64,000 bases of DNA, from NCBI RefSeq assembly GCF_009617875.1, contig NZ_BLAV01000001.1:2294001-2358000 (forward strand). Direction: 5' to 3'. Within the stretch, counting starts at the first letter, position 1. Every line of letters starts with the position of its first letter. Shown here piece after piece: positions 25,783 through 34,662 of the stretch. Position numbers and translations under genes: made by a program. Source of the stretch: Prolixibacter sp. NT017. Its GTDB lineage: Bacteria; Bacteroidota; Bacteroidia; Bacteroidales; Prolixibacteraceae. Under the pieces are notes generated by a model. The model did no database searches, was not told the DNA's origin, and saw nothing but the letters and a program-made list of their open reading frames with translations.

Positions 25783-26868
25783 TCAATGATGAAACAATCT
25801 TACCCCGGTATTGATAATGGTCATGCCGTATTTGTTGGCTGTCTCAATGATTTCCTCGTCCCGGATGGAGCCCATAGGAGTAGCAATGTATTTGATGCCA
25901 TACTGGTGGGCCAGCTCGATATTGTCTTTTTGCGGGAAGAATCCATCGGAAAGCAAACAGGTGTTTGGCAGTTCGTTCAACAGGATTTTATCTACAAATC
26001 GCTCTTGCCTCTCCTGCTCAATCAATTGGTCCAGATCCGTTCGTTTCTTGTTTTCAAATTGCTCTAAAAACGAATAATCAATTTTACTCTTCTGGTACCA
26101 GACATTTGCTTTCGTCAATGCCAGTCCTGAACAGAGAATTCTGGACTGCTGACCGGAACCGATACCAATGACATGACCATTCGACACCACGCAAATCGAA
26201 TTCGACTGCGTATATTTCAACGTCAGCATTCCGAGTTTTAAGTCGGTGAGAATATCCGACGGAATGTCCTTATTTTCGGTTACTACGTTGGAAAGTTGCT
26301 CGTCGTTGATTTTTAGATTATTTCGCTTTTGTTTGATGGTGATTCCAAATATCTCCCGTGACTCTATTTCGCTGGGTTCAAAATCTTTGTCTATCTGGAA
26401 GATCACATAATTGCCTTTCTTCTTCGAACGCAGAATTTCCAGCGCTTCATCTGTGAATTCCGGTGCAATAAGTCCATCGGAGACTTCTGATTTGACCAAT
26501 TGCGCTGTCTCTTTATCGACACAATGACTCAAAGCAATAAAATCGCCAAACGAAGCTAACCGGTCGGTTCCTCTTGCCCGGGCATATGCCGCAGCCAGTT
26601 TCGATAAAGGTTTCCTGATCAGGTAAGCTTTTTTCTCGTTGTCACTTAAGTCTTTAAAAATAGCCACACCGGAGGGCGTTACATGCTTAAAAGAAGTGCT
26701 GCACTCAACATTCAGTGTCTGGCTGACTTCTTTCACCAGTTGCCAGGAATTCAAGGCATCCAACACATTGATGACACTTGGATTTCCGTTCAATAAGCTT
26801 AGTGCGTTTGACTGATCAATAACTTCCGCATAATCCTGGTAAGGATTCATTCCGTATTTCAACTTCAT
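25783..26868 (-). CDS. Stand-alone AICAR formyltransferase (PurH C-domain type)
   Basis: 361 residues. It transfers a formyl group from 10-formyl-THF to AICAR in purine synthesis. The start MKLKYGMNPYQDYAEVIDQS and the catalytic Lys-His of FKHVTPSGVAIF are the AICARFT signature, with ARARGTDRLASFGDFIALSH and LSDGFFPQKDNIELAHQYGI following. The N-terminal IMP cyclohydrolase half of bifunctional PurH is missing by nature, not by truncation: the protein begins in the normal first strand of the transformylase. The gene is monocistronic with its own terminator. A normal purH elsewhere in the genome is expected, which would make this a paralogue with perhaps another condition of use. Confidence 0.88.
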   Translation of the reverse strand: MKLKYGMNPYQDYAEVIDQSNALSLLNGNPSVINVLDALNSWQLVKEVSQTLNVECSTSFKHVTPSGVAIFKDLSDNEKKAYLIRKPLSKLAAAYARARGTDRLASFGDFIALSHCVDKETAQLVKSEVSDGLIAPEFTDEALEILRSKKKGNYVIFQIDKDFEPSEIESREIFGITIKQKRNNLKINDEQLSNVVTENKDIPSDILTDLKLGMLTLKYTQSNSICVVSNGHVIGIGSGQQSRILCSGLALTKANVWYQKSKIDYSFLEQFENKKRTDLDQLIEQERQERFVDKILLNELPNTCLLSDGFFPQKDNIELAHQYGIKYIATPMGSIRDEEIIETANKYGMTIINTGVRLFHH

Positions 26869-27045
26869 GGTGCCGTTTTTTTAATTCGTTTTGCAGTATA
26901 TTTCTCAGGCTGCTACAACAGTATACCTGCATAGCGTCGGATGGCTCACAAAGTTATTTGAATATCTGATTTCACCGGATTTTGTCATCAGATGTTATTC
27001 ATCTTTAACAATTTCTTCTGTTTCGTCGGACACGAGACTTAACAG

Positions 27046-27082
27046 AGAGGCCCGAAGAAACATGAAATTTCTCCGGGCCTCT
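27046..27082 (-). terminator. Strong hairpin after the esterase gene
   Basis: AGAGGCCCG and CGGGCCTCT form a 9-bp stem extended inward by AGAAA/TTTCT after one mismatch. It lies 24 bases past the stop at 27106. The following minus-strand sequence has few T, so it is a factor-assisted terminator or an RNA-stabilising end rather than a textbook intrinsic terminator. Confidence 0.65.
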
Positions 27083-27105
27083 GCGCAACAAGTAAATTTG
27101 GAATT

Positions 27106-27744
27106 TTACTTTTCAATCTCTTTTGCAATGAATCCGGCCATCACTTTGGCTGCGTGCTCGTTCGGGTGAATGCTATCAGTAAAGTTCGCCCCCTGATTCA
27201 ACATGTCATGATACAGGTCAATCACCGGCAGATGATTGGTTTTGGCCAGCTTCTTAACAATGGGAATCACTCCGTTCACAACGGTCGAATCGTTAATTCC
27301 CCACTTCGTTTTAAACACGGGAACCGGCAAACACAAATACATCTTCGGATGGGTCGGTATCGTTCTGAACGTATCAATCAAAGCCTGGTAATCCTTTTCG
27401 TAACGAACGGCATTCCAATTTTGAGGTTTCGTGTCATTTGTCCCCAGCATAATGACCATGATGTTGGGTCGAAAAACAAAGTCATTTGAAAACTCCTTGC
27501 AAATCCAGTACGGGAAATCGCCCTTCTTCTGCAACGTAGTAGCACTTCGCCCCGAATTCAGTACCGTATATCCGGGACCAAGAATGCTGTCGAGTTCCAC
27601 CGGATATCCTGTTTTACTTTGAACCGCCAGTCCGTAACCTTCCGTAATGCTATCGCCTACGCAGACTACCCGGGTTACTTTTTGGGTACATGAAGACATT
27701 ACCACCAGGAAGCCGATAATACTCAACCCTATCAATTTTTTCAT
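27106..27744 (-). CDS. SGNH/GDSL-type esterase, lipoprotein
   Basis: 212 residues. Lipobox VVMSSC at Cys19 marks an outer-membrane or periplasmic lipoprotein. SGNH blocks: CVGDSITEGYG (block I Ser), NSGRSATT, MLGTNDTKP (block III Asn) and DSIHPNEHAAKVM (block V Asp-His). Such enzymes remove acetyl or other acyl groups from sugars. Directly downstream of the GH31 gene (43 bases) in the same operon, it probably deacylates the glycan handled by GH31 and the rest of the locus. Confidence 0.88.
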   Translation of the reverse strand: MKKLIGLSIIGFLVVMSSCTQKVTRVVCVGDSITEGYGLAVQSKTGYPVELDSILGPGYTVLNSGRSATTLQKKGDFPYWICKEFSNDFVFRPNIMVIMLGTNDTKPQNWNAVRYEKDYQALIDTFRTIPTHPKMYLCLPVPVFKTKWGINDSTVVNGVIPIVKKLAKTNHLPVIDLYHDMLNQGANFTDSIHPNEHAAKVMAGFIAKEIEK

Positions 27745-27787
27745 TCTATCAAGACTTTTAAATTTTCATTTCAATACCGGACTCCCA

Positions 27788-30658
27788 CTACAATTGGATG
27801 GTTTGCTCGTGTCCGTCGTAGTTTACTTCTATTCCCTTAGCATCAGGGTCAAAAGCTTTTGGGGTCTCTTTTCCTATCGGGACAATAACGAATGTCCGCT
27901 CCTTCAGCATTCCCTTGAATTGACCTTCTCGTTCTCCAATGGTCAGGATTCCGTCTGCATCGTTGTAGCTGAACGAAATGTTCGAATAAGCACCTTTTTC
28001 GTAATCATAGTTGACACCTTCGTCTTCGTAAAGGGTAAACTGTCCATCCTGCCCGCGATAAACATACAGGACAATCTTTTTGGGCAGCGTCTCATTGCTG
28101 TATTGAAGTGCAGGCCCGACCGTGATGATAGCCCCTTCATGTACAAACAAAGGCATACGGTTGTACGGAGCATCCACGGTTAAAGACTGCCCGCCCTGAA
28201 TCATTTTTCCCGTATAGAAATTGTACCAGTTGGTGCCTTTCGGGAAATAAACCTTGCGGCTGCGTGCCTGGTAAGTATAAACAGGACAGACCATAAATGC
28301 CGGCCCAAACATATACTGGTCGCCAATGTTTTCAACGTTTTTGTCGCCGGGAAAATCCATAACCAACGGTCGCATGATGGTGTAATCATCGAACCAGGTC
28401 ATCCCGGCCAGGGTATAGATGTAAGGCATCAACCGGTAACGCAACTGGGTGTAATATAAAATGGAATTGTAGGTAGGGGTACCTTTCGGAGCAATGTTCC
28501 AGGGTTCACGATAAGGGTATTGCCCATGTGCCCGGTATAAAGGAGCAAAAGCGCCGAACTGGTACCAACGGGTATTCAGCTCCCGCCATTCTTTGTAATC
28601 AGCATCTACTTTGCCTGTCCGGTTGTACACCATCTGACCTTTTACGTACCGGTCTTCGACACAGAAACCACCAATGTCCATCGTCCAATACGGAATACCG
28701 CTGATGGAGAAATTCATTCCGGCTGCAATCTGTGCTTTCATATCCTCCCAGCGGGTAGCAATATCCCCGCTCCAGGTAGCCGTAGAGTAATGCTGCAATC
28801 CGGCAAAACCAGAACGGGTTAACAAGAAAACACGTTTGTTGGGAGCGACACCGCGTTGTCCGTTATAAATCGCTTCGGCGTTCATCAACGCATATGCATT
28901 GAAATACTCGGTGGAAGGTCCCAAAGCCGTCGGGCCACACAATTCTTTCCGGTACCTCATATCGGTACAATCGAGAATATTTGGCTCGCTGGCATCCATC
29001 CACCAGGCATCAATCCCCAACGGGTATAAATTGTCGTACATCTGTTTCCAGAACAATTTCCGGGCTCCGGCCGAATAAGCATCATAAAATGACCCCACAT
29101 AACCGGAGCCAACCCAGTCTCGAATACTATCTTTTACGGCCTGCATGTACATCCAACCATGCTTCTCGAATTCCTTGAAATGCTTGGTCGTCGCATAAAA
29201 CTTGGGCCATACGGAAATCATCATATGGGCGTTCATGGCATGAATGGAGTCGACCATCGCCTTCGGATCCGGGAAACGGTTCTTATCAAATTGGTGACTT
29301 CCCCATTTTGTTTCCGGCCAGTAAAACCAGTCGAGTACAATGTTGTCAATAGGAAATTTGAGCTTCCTGAATTCTTTCAGGGTACTGAGTATTTGATTTT
29401 GGGTTTTATATCTTTCGCGACTTTGCCAGAAGCCCATGGCCCATTTTGGCATGATCTGTGATTTTCCGGTTAGCGTGCGGTAGCCTTTGATGACTTCGTC
29501 CATGGATTTGCCATATACAAAATAGTAATCCATTTTCTTGTTCATTTCGCTCCACCAAACCTGGCTGTTTTGCTCATCTTTCGGAAGTGGGGTTTCCACC
29601 TGTAACCCGCAATACGATTTACCTCCGTCAGGTCTCCAGTCAACACGAATCGGAACACGTTTTCCGGCTTCCAGGTTGACTGTGAATTTGTAACTATTGG
29701 GGTTCCATGCGGTGCGCCAACGCTCCGGCACCTCCAATTTATTATCCACGTACACTTTTACATACCCTGCATAATATAATATGAGGCGATATGGTCCGCT
29801 ATGTGGTGCTTCAATTTCCCCGGCATAGGTTACATGGGCATTTTTTAAAGGGAAATTCTCCGGCAAATTCCTGACGGTTTTTATGTCCTCGAAATAAAGG
29901 GAATCTTCTGTGCGTACCAGGTTGGGTCTGGCTTTAGTCAGCGAAACATAGGTTCCGGTCAATCCTCCCGGCTTTCCATTTTCATCGTATAACTTAAAAG
30001 CCCGGTTCAGCTGCTGGTAAGCGCGACTGTCACCAAACCGGCTCAGTGAATAGCTGTCCCACAACAATCCATAATTCTTGTTGGAAACGATAAAAGGCAC
30101 CGAAACCTTCGTATTGTACTGAAACAGTTGTTCGCTTTTCCCTTTGTAATTAAACTCGTCGGACTGATGTTGTCCCAGACCATAAAAAGCTTCGTCAGCC
30201 GGCGAATCAAACAGTTGCCGGATGGTGTAGCCTTTTGTTCCATCGACGTCAATCGGGGTAAAGGTTCGGCCTCCCCCCTTCTTTTCGGCCAGAATAAGCT
30301 TGCCTTCTTTATCTTTGAATTTGATTCCCCCATCTGCTTTGGAGACCATGACATTTAATTTCTTCGTGCTTAACCGGATGGAATCCCCTTCATCGTCCAC
30401 CGTAAAAGGAACAGTATGCAAGCCGGGAACAATAATCAGGCTCGAATCCTTTGGAAAGTTTTTATCCGGAGTAGCGGAAACGTGAATCAACTCATCTCCC
30501 AGAACCTGCAAACGAACCTTGTGGGTGGCTGTTTTTCCGTTCTGTTTTAGATTCACGACAATGCCATCGTTCAACTTTTGATACTGTGTAGAAGAACACG
30601 AAGCGAATAAAAGTGCAAGTAGCAGGCTTAGATATATGTTTTTCCCTTTCATCGTCAA
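27788..30658 (-). CDS. GH31 alpha-glycosidase with PA14 insert, likely alpha-xylosidase, lipoprotein
   Basis: 956 residues. Lipobox LLFASC near residue 20 (Met at 30652 is an alternative start). The N-terminal beta domain is interrupted by a PA14-like module (residues about 225-370: TGTYVSLTK, SGPYRLILYYAGYVKVYVDN, PIRVDWRPDGGKSYCGLQVE). The catalytic barrel follows, with LDWFYWPETKWG, the nucleophile Asp in WWMDASEPN and the acid/base Asp in ATWSGDIATRW, then GIPYWTMDIGGF. The PA14 insert in this place is known from bacterial GH31 alpha-xylosidases acting on xyloglucan oligosaccharides, which makes alpha-xylosidase the best guess; alpha-glucosidase or alpha-galactosidase activity is not excluded. 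It heads a two-gene operon with the esterase. Confidence 0.9.
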   Translation of the reverse strand: MTMKGKNIYLSLLLALLFASCSSTQYQKLNDGIVVNLKQNGKTATHKVRLQVLGDELIHVSATPDKNFPKDSSLIIVPGLHTVPFTVDDEGDSIRLSTKKLNVMVSKADGGIKFKDKEGKLILAEKKGGGRTFTPIDVDGTKGYTIRQLFDSPADEAFYGLGQHQSDEFNYKGKSEQLFQYNTKVSVPFIVSNKNYGLLWDSYSLSRFGDSRAYQQLNRAFKLYDENGKPGGLTGTYVSLTKARPNLVRTEDSLYFEDIKTVRNLPENFPLKNAHVTYAGEIEAPHSGPYRLILYYAGYVKVYVDNKLEVPERWRTAWNPNSYKFTVNLEAGKRVPIRVDWRPDGGKSYCGLQVETPLPKDEQNSQVWWSEMNKKMDYYFVYGKSMDEVIKGYRTLTGKSQIMPKWAMGFWQSRERYKTQNQILSTLKEFRKLKFPIDNIVLDWFYWPETKWGSHQFDKNRFPDPKAMVDSIHAMNAHMMISVWPKFYATTKHFKEFEKHGWMYMQAVKDSIRDWVGSGYVGSFYDAYSAGARKLFWKQMYDNLYPLGIDAWWMDASEPNILDCTDMRYRKELCGPTALGPSTEYFNAYALMNAEAIYNGQRGVAPNKRVFLLTRSGFAGLQHYSTATWSGDIATRWEDMKAQIAAGMNFSISGIPYWTMDIGGFCVEDRYVKGQMVYNRTGKVDADYKEWRELNTRWYQFGAFAPLYRAHGQYPYREPWNIAPKGTPTYNSILYYTQLRYRLMPYIYTLAGMTWFDDYTIMRPLVMDFPGDKNVENIGDQYMFGPAFMVCPVYTYQARSRKVYFPKGTNWYNFYTGKMIQGGQSLTVDAPYNRMPLFVHEGAIITVGPALQYSNETLPKKIVLYVYRGQDGQFTLYEDEGVNYDYEKGAYSNISFSYNDADGILTIGEREGQFKGMLKERTFVIVPIGKETPKAFDPDAKGIEVNYDGHEQTIQL

Positions 30659-31092
30659 TTAGGTTTTTAAAAGAATATTCGGCCAGCTAAATTCTCAAGA
30701 AAAAGGCAGAAACAGGGAGTACAAATGTTTTCAATGGGTGGAGAAATTATTTGAACGGGAAACTTTTCGCCATTCGCGAAACATACGACCTACATCCTAC
30801 CGCATTATTAGACAAAAAGATAACACTCATATACGTACTATTGCATCAAAATTCGCTCTTGTGCGTTTTTCTGATATCATCCTAAAAGAAAATAAATAGT
30901 CCAAGTTTGATTTTTCCGTGATTGTCGTCCTGAGTTGGTTGTTTTTAAATGGCAAATCCCCAAAAACACAGTCGCCTATTTCAACAAAAAACCCGCCAGA
31001 TTAATAACCTGACGGGCCTGTTTGGTTTACGATACTATCGTAATTACTCTATGCGAAAGAATAATTTTTTAAATCCGAATAAGTAAACTGCT
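30659..31092. other. Gene-free stretch between two PUL operons
   Basis: About 430 bases. It holds the intrinsic terminator of the SusCD-GH operon (30986-31016) and then, toward 30659, the region where the GH31 promoter must lie. No clear TAnnTTTG element was found there. No gene was seen. Confidence 0.5.
30986..31016 (-). terminator. Intrinsic terminator of the SusC-SusD-glycosidase operon
   Basis: Minus strand: CCCGTCAG and CTGGCGGG arms (one G-T pair) separated by a short AT loop and followed by six T. It lies about 75 bases after the GH20 stop at 31093. Confidence 0.88.
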
Positions 31093-32718
31093 TTACTTGA
31101 AAGCATCTTTACAATAATTAATTCCATAGGCATCATAAAGCTTAACCTCGGACCGCATACGCTTGAGGAAATCATCGTAGTTGCGGCTTGCCTTTGGCGA
31201 CCAAAGGACTTCGGCCAACGCTGCCATACGAGGAAATATCATGTATTCCACTTTTGCCGGCGTCTTCATGTATTCGGTCCACACATTCCCCTGCGAACCT
31301 AAAATATATTTGTCTTCATCGGGAGCCAGTTCTTTGGGCACCGGCTCATAGTTGTACACCTTCTTCAGTGGCGTAAAACCACCGAAAGCAATCGGTTCCG
31401 ATTCCGGCTTTCCTTGGTAGTGGTCGAAATAACAATACCCGCCGGGGGTCATAATCACGCTGTGGTGTGCCTGAGCTGCGGCAATTCCGCCTTTTTCACC
31501 TCTCCACGACATAATCACCGCATTGGGCGCCAGACCTCCTTCCAAAATTTCGTCCCAGCCAATCATCTTCCGCCCGTGGGCATTCAGGAATTTCTCAATG
31601 CGTTGCACAAAATAGCTTTGCAGCTCTTCCTCATTTTTGAGCCCCAGCTTTTTCATCCGGGCCTGATCATAAGGACACGCTTTCCAACGTGTTTTCGGAC
31701 ACTCATCGCCACCAATATGAATGTATTGACTGGGGAACAGTGCCATTACTTCGGTTAGCACATTTTCCAGAAATTTGAATGTCTTCTCCTTACCGGCACA
31801 GTAAACGTCATCATACACTCCCCACCGGGTCCCCACCTGGTACGGACCTCCGGTACATCCCAATTCAGGATAGGCAGCAAGTGCGGCCATAGCATGTCCC
31901 GGCATTTCTATTTCCGGAACGACCGTTACATAGCGTGCCTTCGCGTAAGCTACAATCTCCTTAATCTGGTCCTGCGTGTAGAAACCGCCGTAACGTTTTC
32001 CGTCATATTTATTGTTTTTTCCGGGATGTCCGATCAGCGTTTCTTTTCGCCACGCTCCTACCTGTGTCAGTTTCGGATACTTCTTGATTTCAATCCGCCA
32101 CCCCTGATCATCGGTAAGATGCCAGTGAAATACATTCATCTTGTTCATCGCTATATAATCGATGTACTTTTTGATAAATGAGACCGGCATAAAATGACGC
32201 GAAACGTCGAGATGCATACCTCGCCACGAAAAACGTGGTGAATCGTCAATCTGCACCGCCGGGAACGTTACCTGAGCCAACTGTTTTTTTGAATGCGGCA
32301 AAAGCTGAATGAGCGTCTGAACGCCATAGAACAGACCGTTCGGCGCGGACGCTTTCAAAACGATGCCCTTTGGATTGATGGAAAGTGTATAGGCCTCTTT
32401 GCCCAAATTCAGACTTTTATCCAGGCTAATGAAAACAGTTTTGTCAACCGGAAGATCTCCTACCTCAACTTTATTCTTTAACCCGTAAAAATCAATGAGA
32501 TGTGTCTGCAGAAATCCAGCTATTTGCTTTATTTCTGCACTGTCTTCATTCACCACGATTGGTGTCTCTGCGTTCAGCTCAAAAACACCTTTCTCCTGAA
32601 CCATCTTGGCAGGCTTGGGAACAATGTTTATTTCCGGCTGCGGAGCTTCTTTCGTGCTACATCCGTTCAACGCCGCTACCACTACGAATAGCCAGACCAT
32701 CCTTATCATCAACTTCAT
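31093..32718 (-). CDS. GH20 beta-N-acetylhexosaminidase, lipoprotein
   Basis: 541 residues. Lipobox ALNGC at about Cys20. The N-terminal GH20b-type domain (residues about 30-150) is followed by the TIM barrel with FSWRGMHLDVSRHF, FHWHLTDDQGWRIEIKKYP, the catalytic Asp-Glu pair in IHIGGDECPKTRW, and GWDEILEGG with VIMSWRGE. It removes terminal GlcNAc or GalNAc by substrate-assisted catalysis, probably in the periplasm or on the surface. Last gene of the SusCD operon, 51 bases after GH35, with a strong terminator following. GH20 is more typical of N-/O-glycans or chito-oligosaccharides than of plant polysaccharides. Confidence 0.93.
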   Translation of the reverse strand: MKLMIRMVWLFVVVAALNGCSTKEAPQPEINIVPKPAKMVQEKGVFELNAETPIVVNEDSAEIKQIAGFLQTHLIDFYGLKNKVEVGDLPVDKTVFISLDKSLNLGKEAYTLSINPKGIVLKASAPNGLFYGVQTLIQLLPHSKKQLAQVTFPAVQIDDSPRFSWRGMHLDVSRHFMPVSFIKKYIDYIAMNKMNVFHWHLTDDQGWRIEIKKYPKLTQVGAWRKETLIGHPGKNNKYDGKRYGGFYTQDQIKEIVAYAKARYVTVVPEIEMPGHAMAALAAYPELGCTGGPYQVGTRWGVYDDVYCAGKEKTFKFLENVLTEVMALFPSQYIHIGGDECPKTRWKACPYDQARMKKLGLKNEEELQSYFVQRIEKFLNAHGRKMIGWDEILEGGLAPNAVIMSWRGEKGGIAAAQAHHSVIMTPGGYCYFDHYQGKPESEPIAFGGFTPLKKVYNYEPVPKELAPDEDKYILGSQGNVWTEYMKTPAKVEYMIFPRMAALAEVLWSPKASRNYDDFLKRMRSEVKLYDAYGINYCKDAFK

Positions 32719-32769
32719 CTGTTTATATTTTATTTTTTAACCACACACACTATTGGGGCAGAATTCCCA

Positions 32770-34632
32770 TCACTGCTTCTCACCTAAAATGGGCTTATCG
32801 GTGAATGAAATAGTTGAATGAGGCTTCTTGCCCAATTGTTCAAAAATGACAATTCGATTGGCTCCCTTTTTCAACCAACATCCGGGAACATAAAGAGTAT
32901 GCTGTGGGCCAATATGCCAATAGCGTCCCAAATTATGACCGTTTACAAATACCACACCTTTCCCCCAGTCGGACATATCCAGAAACGTATCTGCCGGTTT
33001 ATCCACTTTGAATGTCGTTCGATAAAAAGCCGGTTTTCCTGTTTCCACCCGCTCGTTTGCTACCTTCGGAGTAGTGTTCAGTGGCATTTTAAACATTTCC
33101 CAATGTCCGGTTAACTCGGAGCCGTTTAAACTGACCGGTGAAATAATTCCTTTCTTATTATGAATCAGTTCGGCGCCGTAATTGATACGCCCCAGGTTTT
33201 CGACTAATAAATCCAGTGTTCCATTAGCTGGAATCTGAACAGGCAGCGCATATTTATTGAATACGCGATTCAACTCTCCTACTTTCTTCCCGTTTACATA
33301 AACCACCCCAAAATCACGCAAGCCATCTACCTTCAGTGTCCCTGATGCAGCATCTGAGAATTTCTTTCGGTAAAGAACATAGCCGTACCCCTGTCCCAAT
33401 TCCTCGAAGGTTTTGGGCTGATTGGCAACAACCGGTTGTTGTTGTGTCAACCAGTTCAGAGCATCCATGTGGGCCTTTAATGGCTGAGAAGCATACTTCA
33501 TTACTGGTATTCTTTCAGGTACCGGAGGCAAAGCTTGATGCAAATATTGCTGCATGGTTTGCCTGATAGCCATGTATTTCGGAGTCGCCCAACCCGTTTC
33601 ACTAATCGGTGCACCATAGTCATAACTGGTCAGATCCGGCTGAATGTCATGCTTATCATTGTAGTTGGCCCCGGAGGTAAATCCAAAGTTTGTTCCCCCG
33701 TGAACCATATAAAAGTTAAAACTCACACCTGCATCGAGGTATTTCTTTGTCTGCTCGACAATCTTCGTCGTGGCAACACGGACAAACGGTTCACCCCAAT
33801 GGTCCAACCAACCGGGATAAAACTCTGCGACCATGTACGGACCTTTACCGTCGTGATATTTGTTGACAGCCTTTTTGAGATTAGCAACATCATTCTCCCC
33901 GTTGGCGGCCGGTAAAACACCCGGAATGGCACCGCCTTCGAACAACCAGTCACCATCAGCCGTAAAATAAGGCGCAGGAAAACCACTCTCCTTCAGCAAA
34001 TGAAAGATCGCCATCTTATAGGCTTTATGATCGGCTGCGGACACATCTTTTTGCTGTGCAACATAGGAACCAAACTCATTCTCCGTTTGTACCAAAATAA
34101 TGGGACCGCCCTGATCGGCAAACAGCCCGTTTAGCGCCGCATGCAAATGCGTAAAATAGGTTTTACACGAATCAAGGAACGCTTTATTATTGGTACGCAG
34201 TTGCAATTCAGGATTATTCTGCAACCACCAGGGAAAACCTCCGTTCTCCCATTCGCCACAGATATACGGACCGGGACGAAGAATGACATTCAAGCCTTCT
34301 TCACCTGCCAATTTGATAAATCCTGCCAAATCATGATTTCCGGTTTTAAAATCCCACACACCAGGCGATGTTTCATGGTAATTCCAGAAAACATAGGTCG
34401 CAACGGTGTTCATTCCCATCGCTTTCAGCATCTGTAACCGGTGTCGCCAGTAGGGCTTCGGAATTCTGGAATAATGCATCTCTCCGGAATGAATCTTCAG
34501 TACCTGGCCATTCTGCATAAATTCCCCTCCACGAATAGTCACCGTGGCATCCTGGGCGCTGGCACGAGTGAAATTGCTTAATAGCAGGAGAAGCGCAATG
34601 AGACCTGCAAGACTTATATTTTTCATTTTCAT
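32770..34632 (-). CDS. GH35 beta-galactosidase, secreted
   Basis: 620 residues with a signal peptide (AGLIALLLLLSNFTRASAQD). The barrel starts GGEFMQNGQVLKIHSGEMHY. The acid/base Glu is in VQTENEFGSY and the nucleophile Glu in MVAEFYPGWLDHWG. The GH35 marker GPYICGEWENGGFPWWL is present, with two C-terminal beta-sandwich modules (about residues 420-620, ending VFEQLGKKPHSTISFTDKP). It removes terminal beta-galactose, as found on glycoprotein glycans, arabinogalactan or xyloglucan side chains. It lies 30 bases after the GH29 gene in the SusCD operon. Confidence 0.93.
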   Translation of the reverse strand: MKMKNISLAGLIALLLLLSNFTRASAQDATVTIRGGEFMQNGQVLKIHSGEMHYSRIPKPYWRHRLQMLKAMGMNTVATYVFWNYHETSPGVWDFKTGNHDLAGFIKLAGEEGLNVILRPGPYICGEWENGGFPWWLQNNPELQLRTNNKAFLDSCKTYFTHLHAALNGLFADQGGPIILVQTENEFGSYVAQQKDVSAADHKAYKMAIFHLLKESGFPAPYFTADGDWLFEGGAIPGVLPAANGENDVANLKKAVNKYHDGKGPYMVAEFYPGWLDHWGEPFVRVATTKIVEQTKKYLDAGVSFNFYMVHGGTNFGFTSGANYNDKHDIQPDLTSYDYGAPISETGWATPKYMAIRQTMQQYLHQALPPVPERIPVMKYASQPLKAHMDALNWLTQQQPVVANQPKTFEELGQGYGYVLYRKKFSDAASGTLKVDGLRDFGVVYVNGKKVGELNRVFNKYALPVQIPANGTLDLLVENLGRINYGAELIHNKKGIISPVSLNGSELTGHWEMFKMPLNTTPKVANERVETGKPAFYRTTFKVDKPADTFLDMSDWGKGVVFVNGHNLGRYWHIGPQHTLYVPGCWLKKGANRIVIFEQLGKKPHSTISFTDKPILGEKQ

Positions 34633-34662
34633 AAAATTATCTGTTCCGGTACCTGAGTAATA

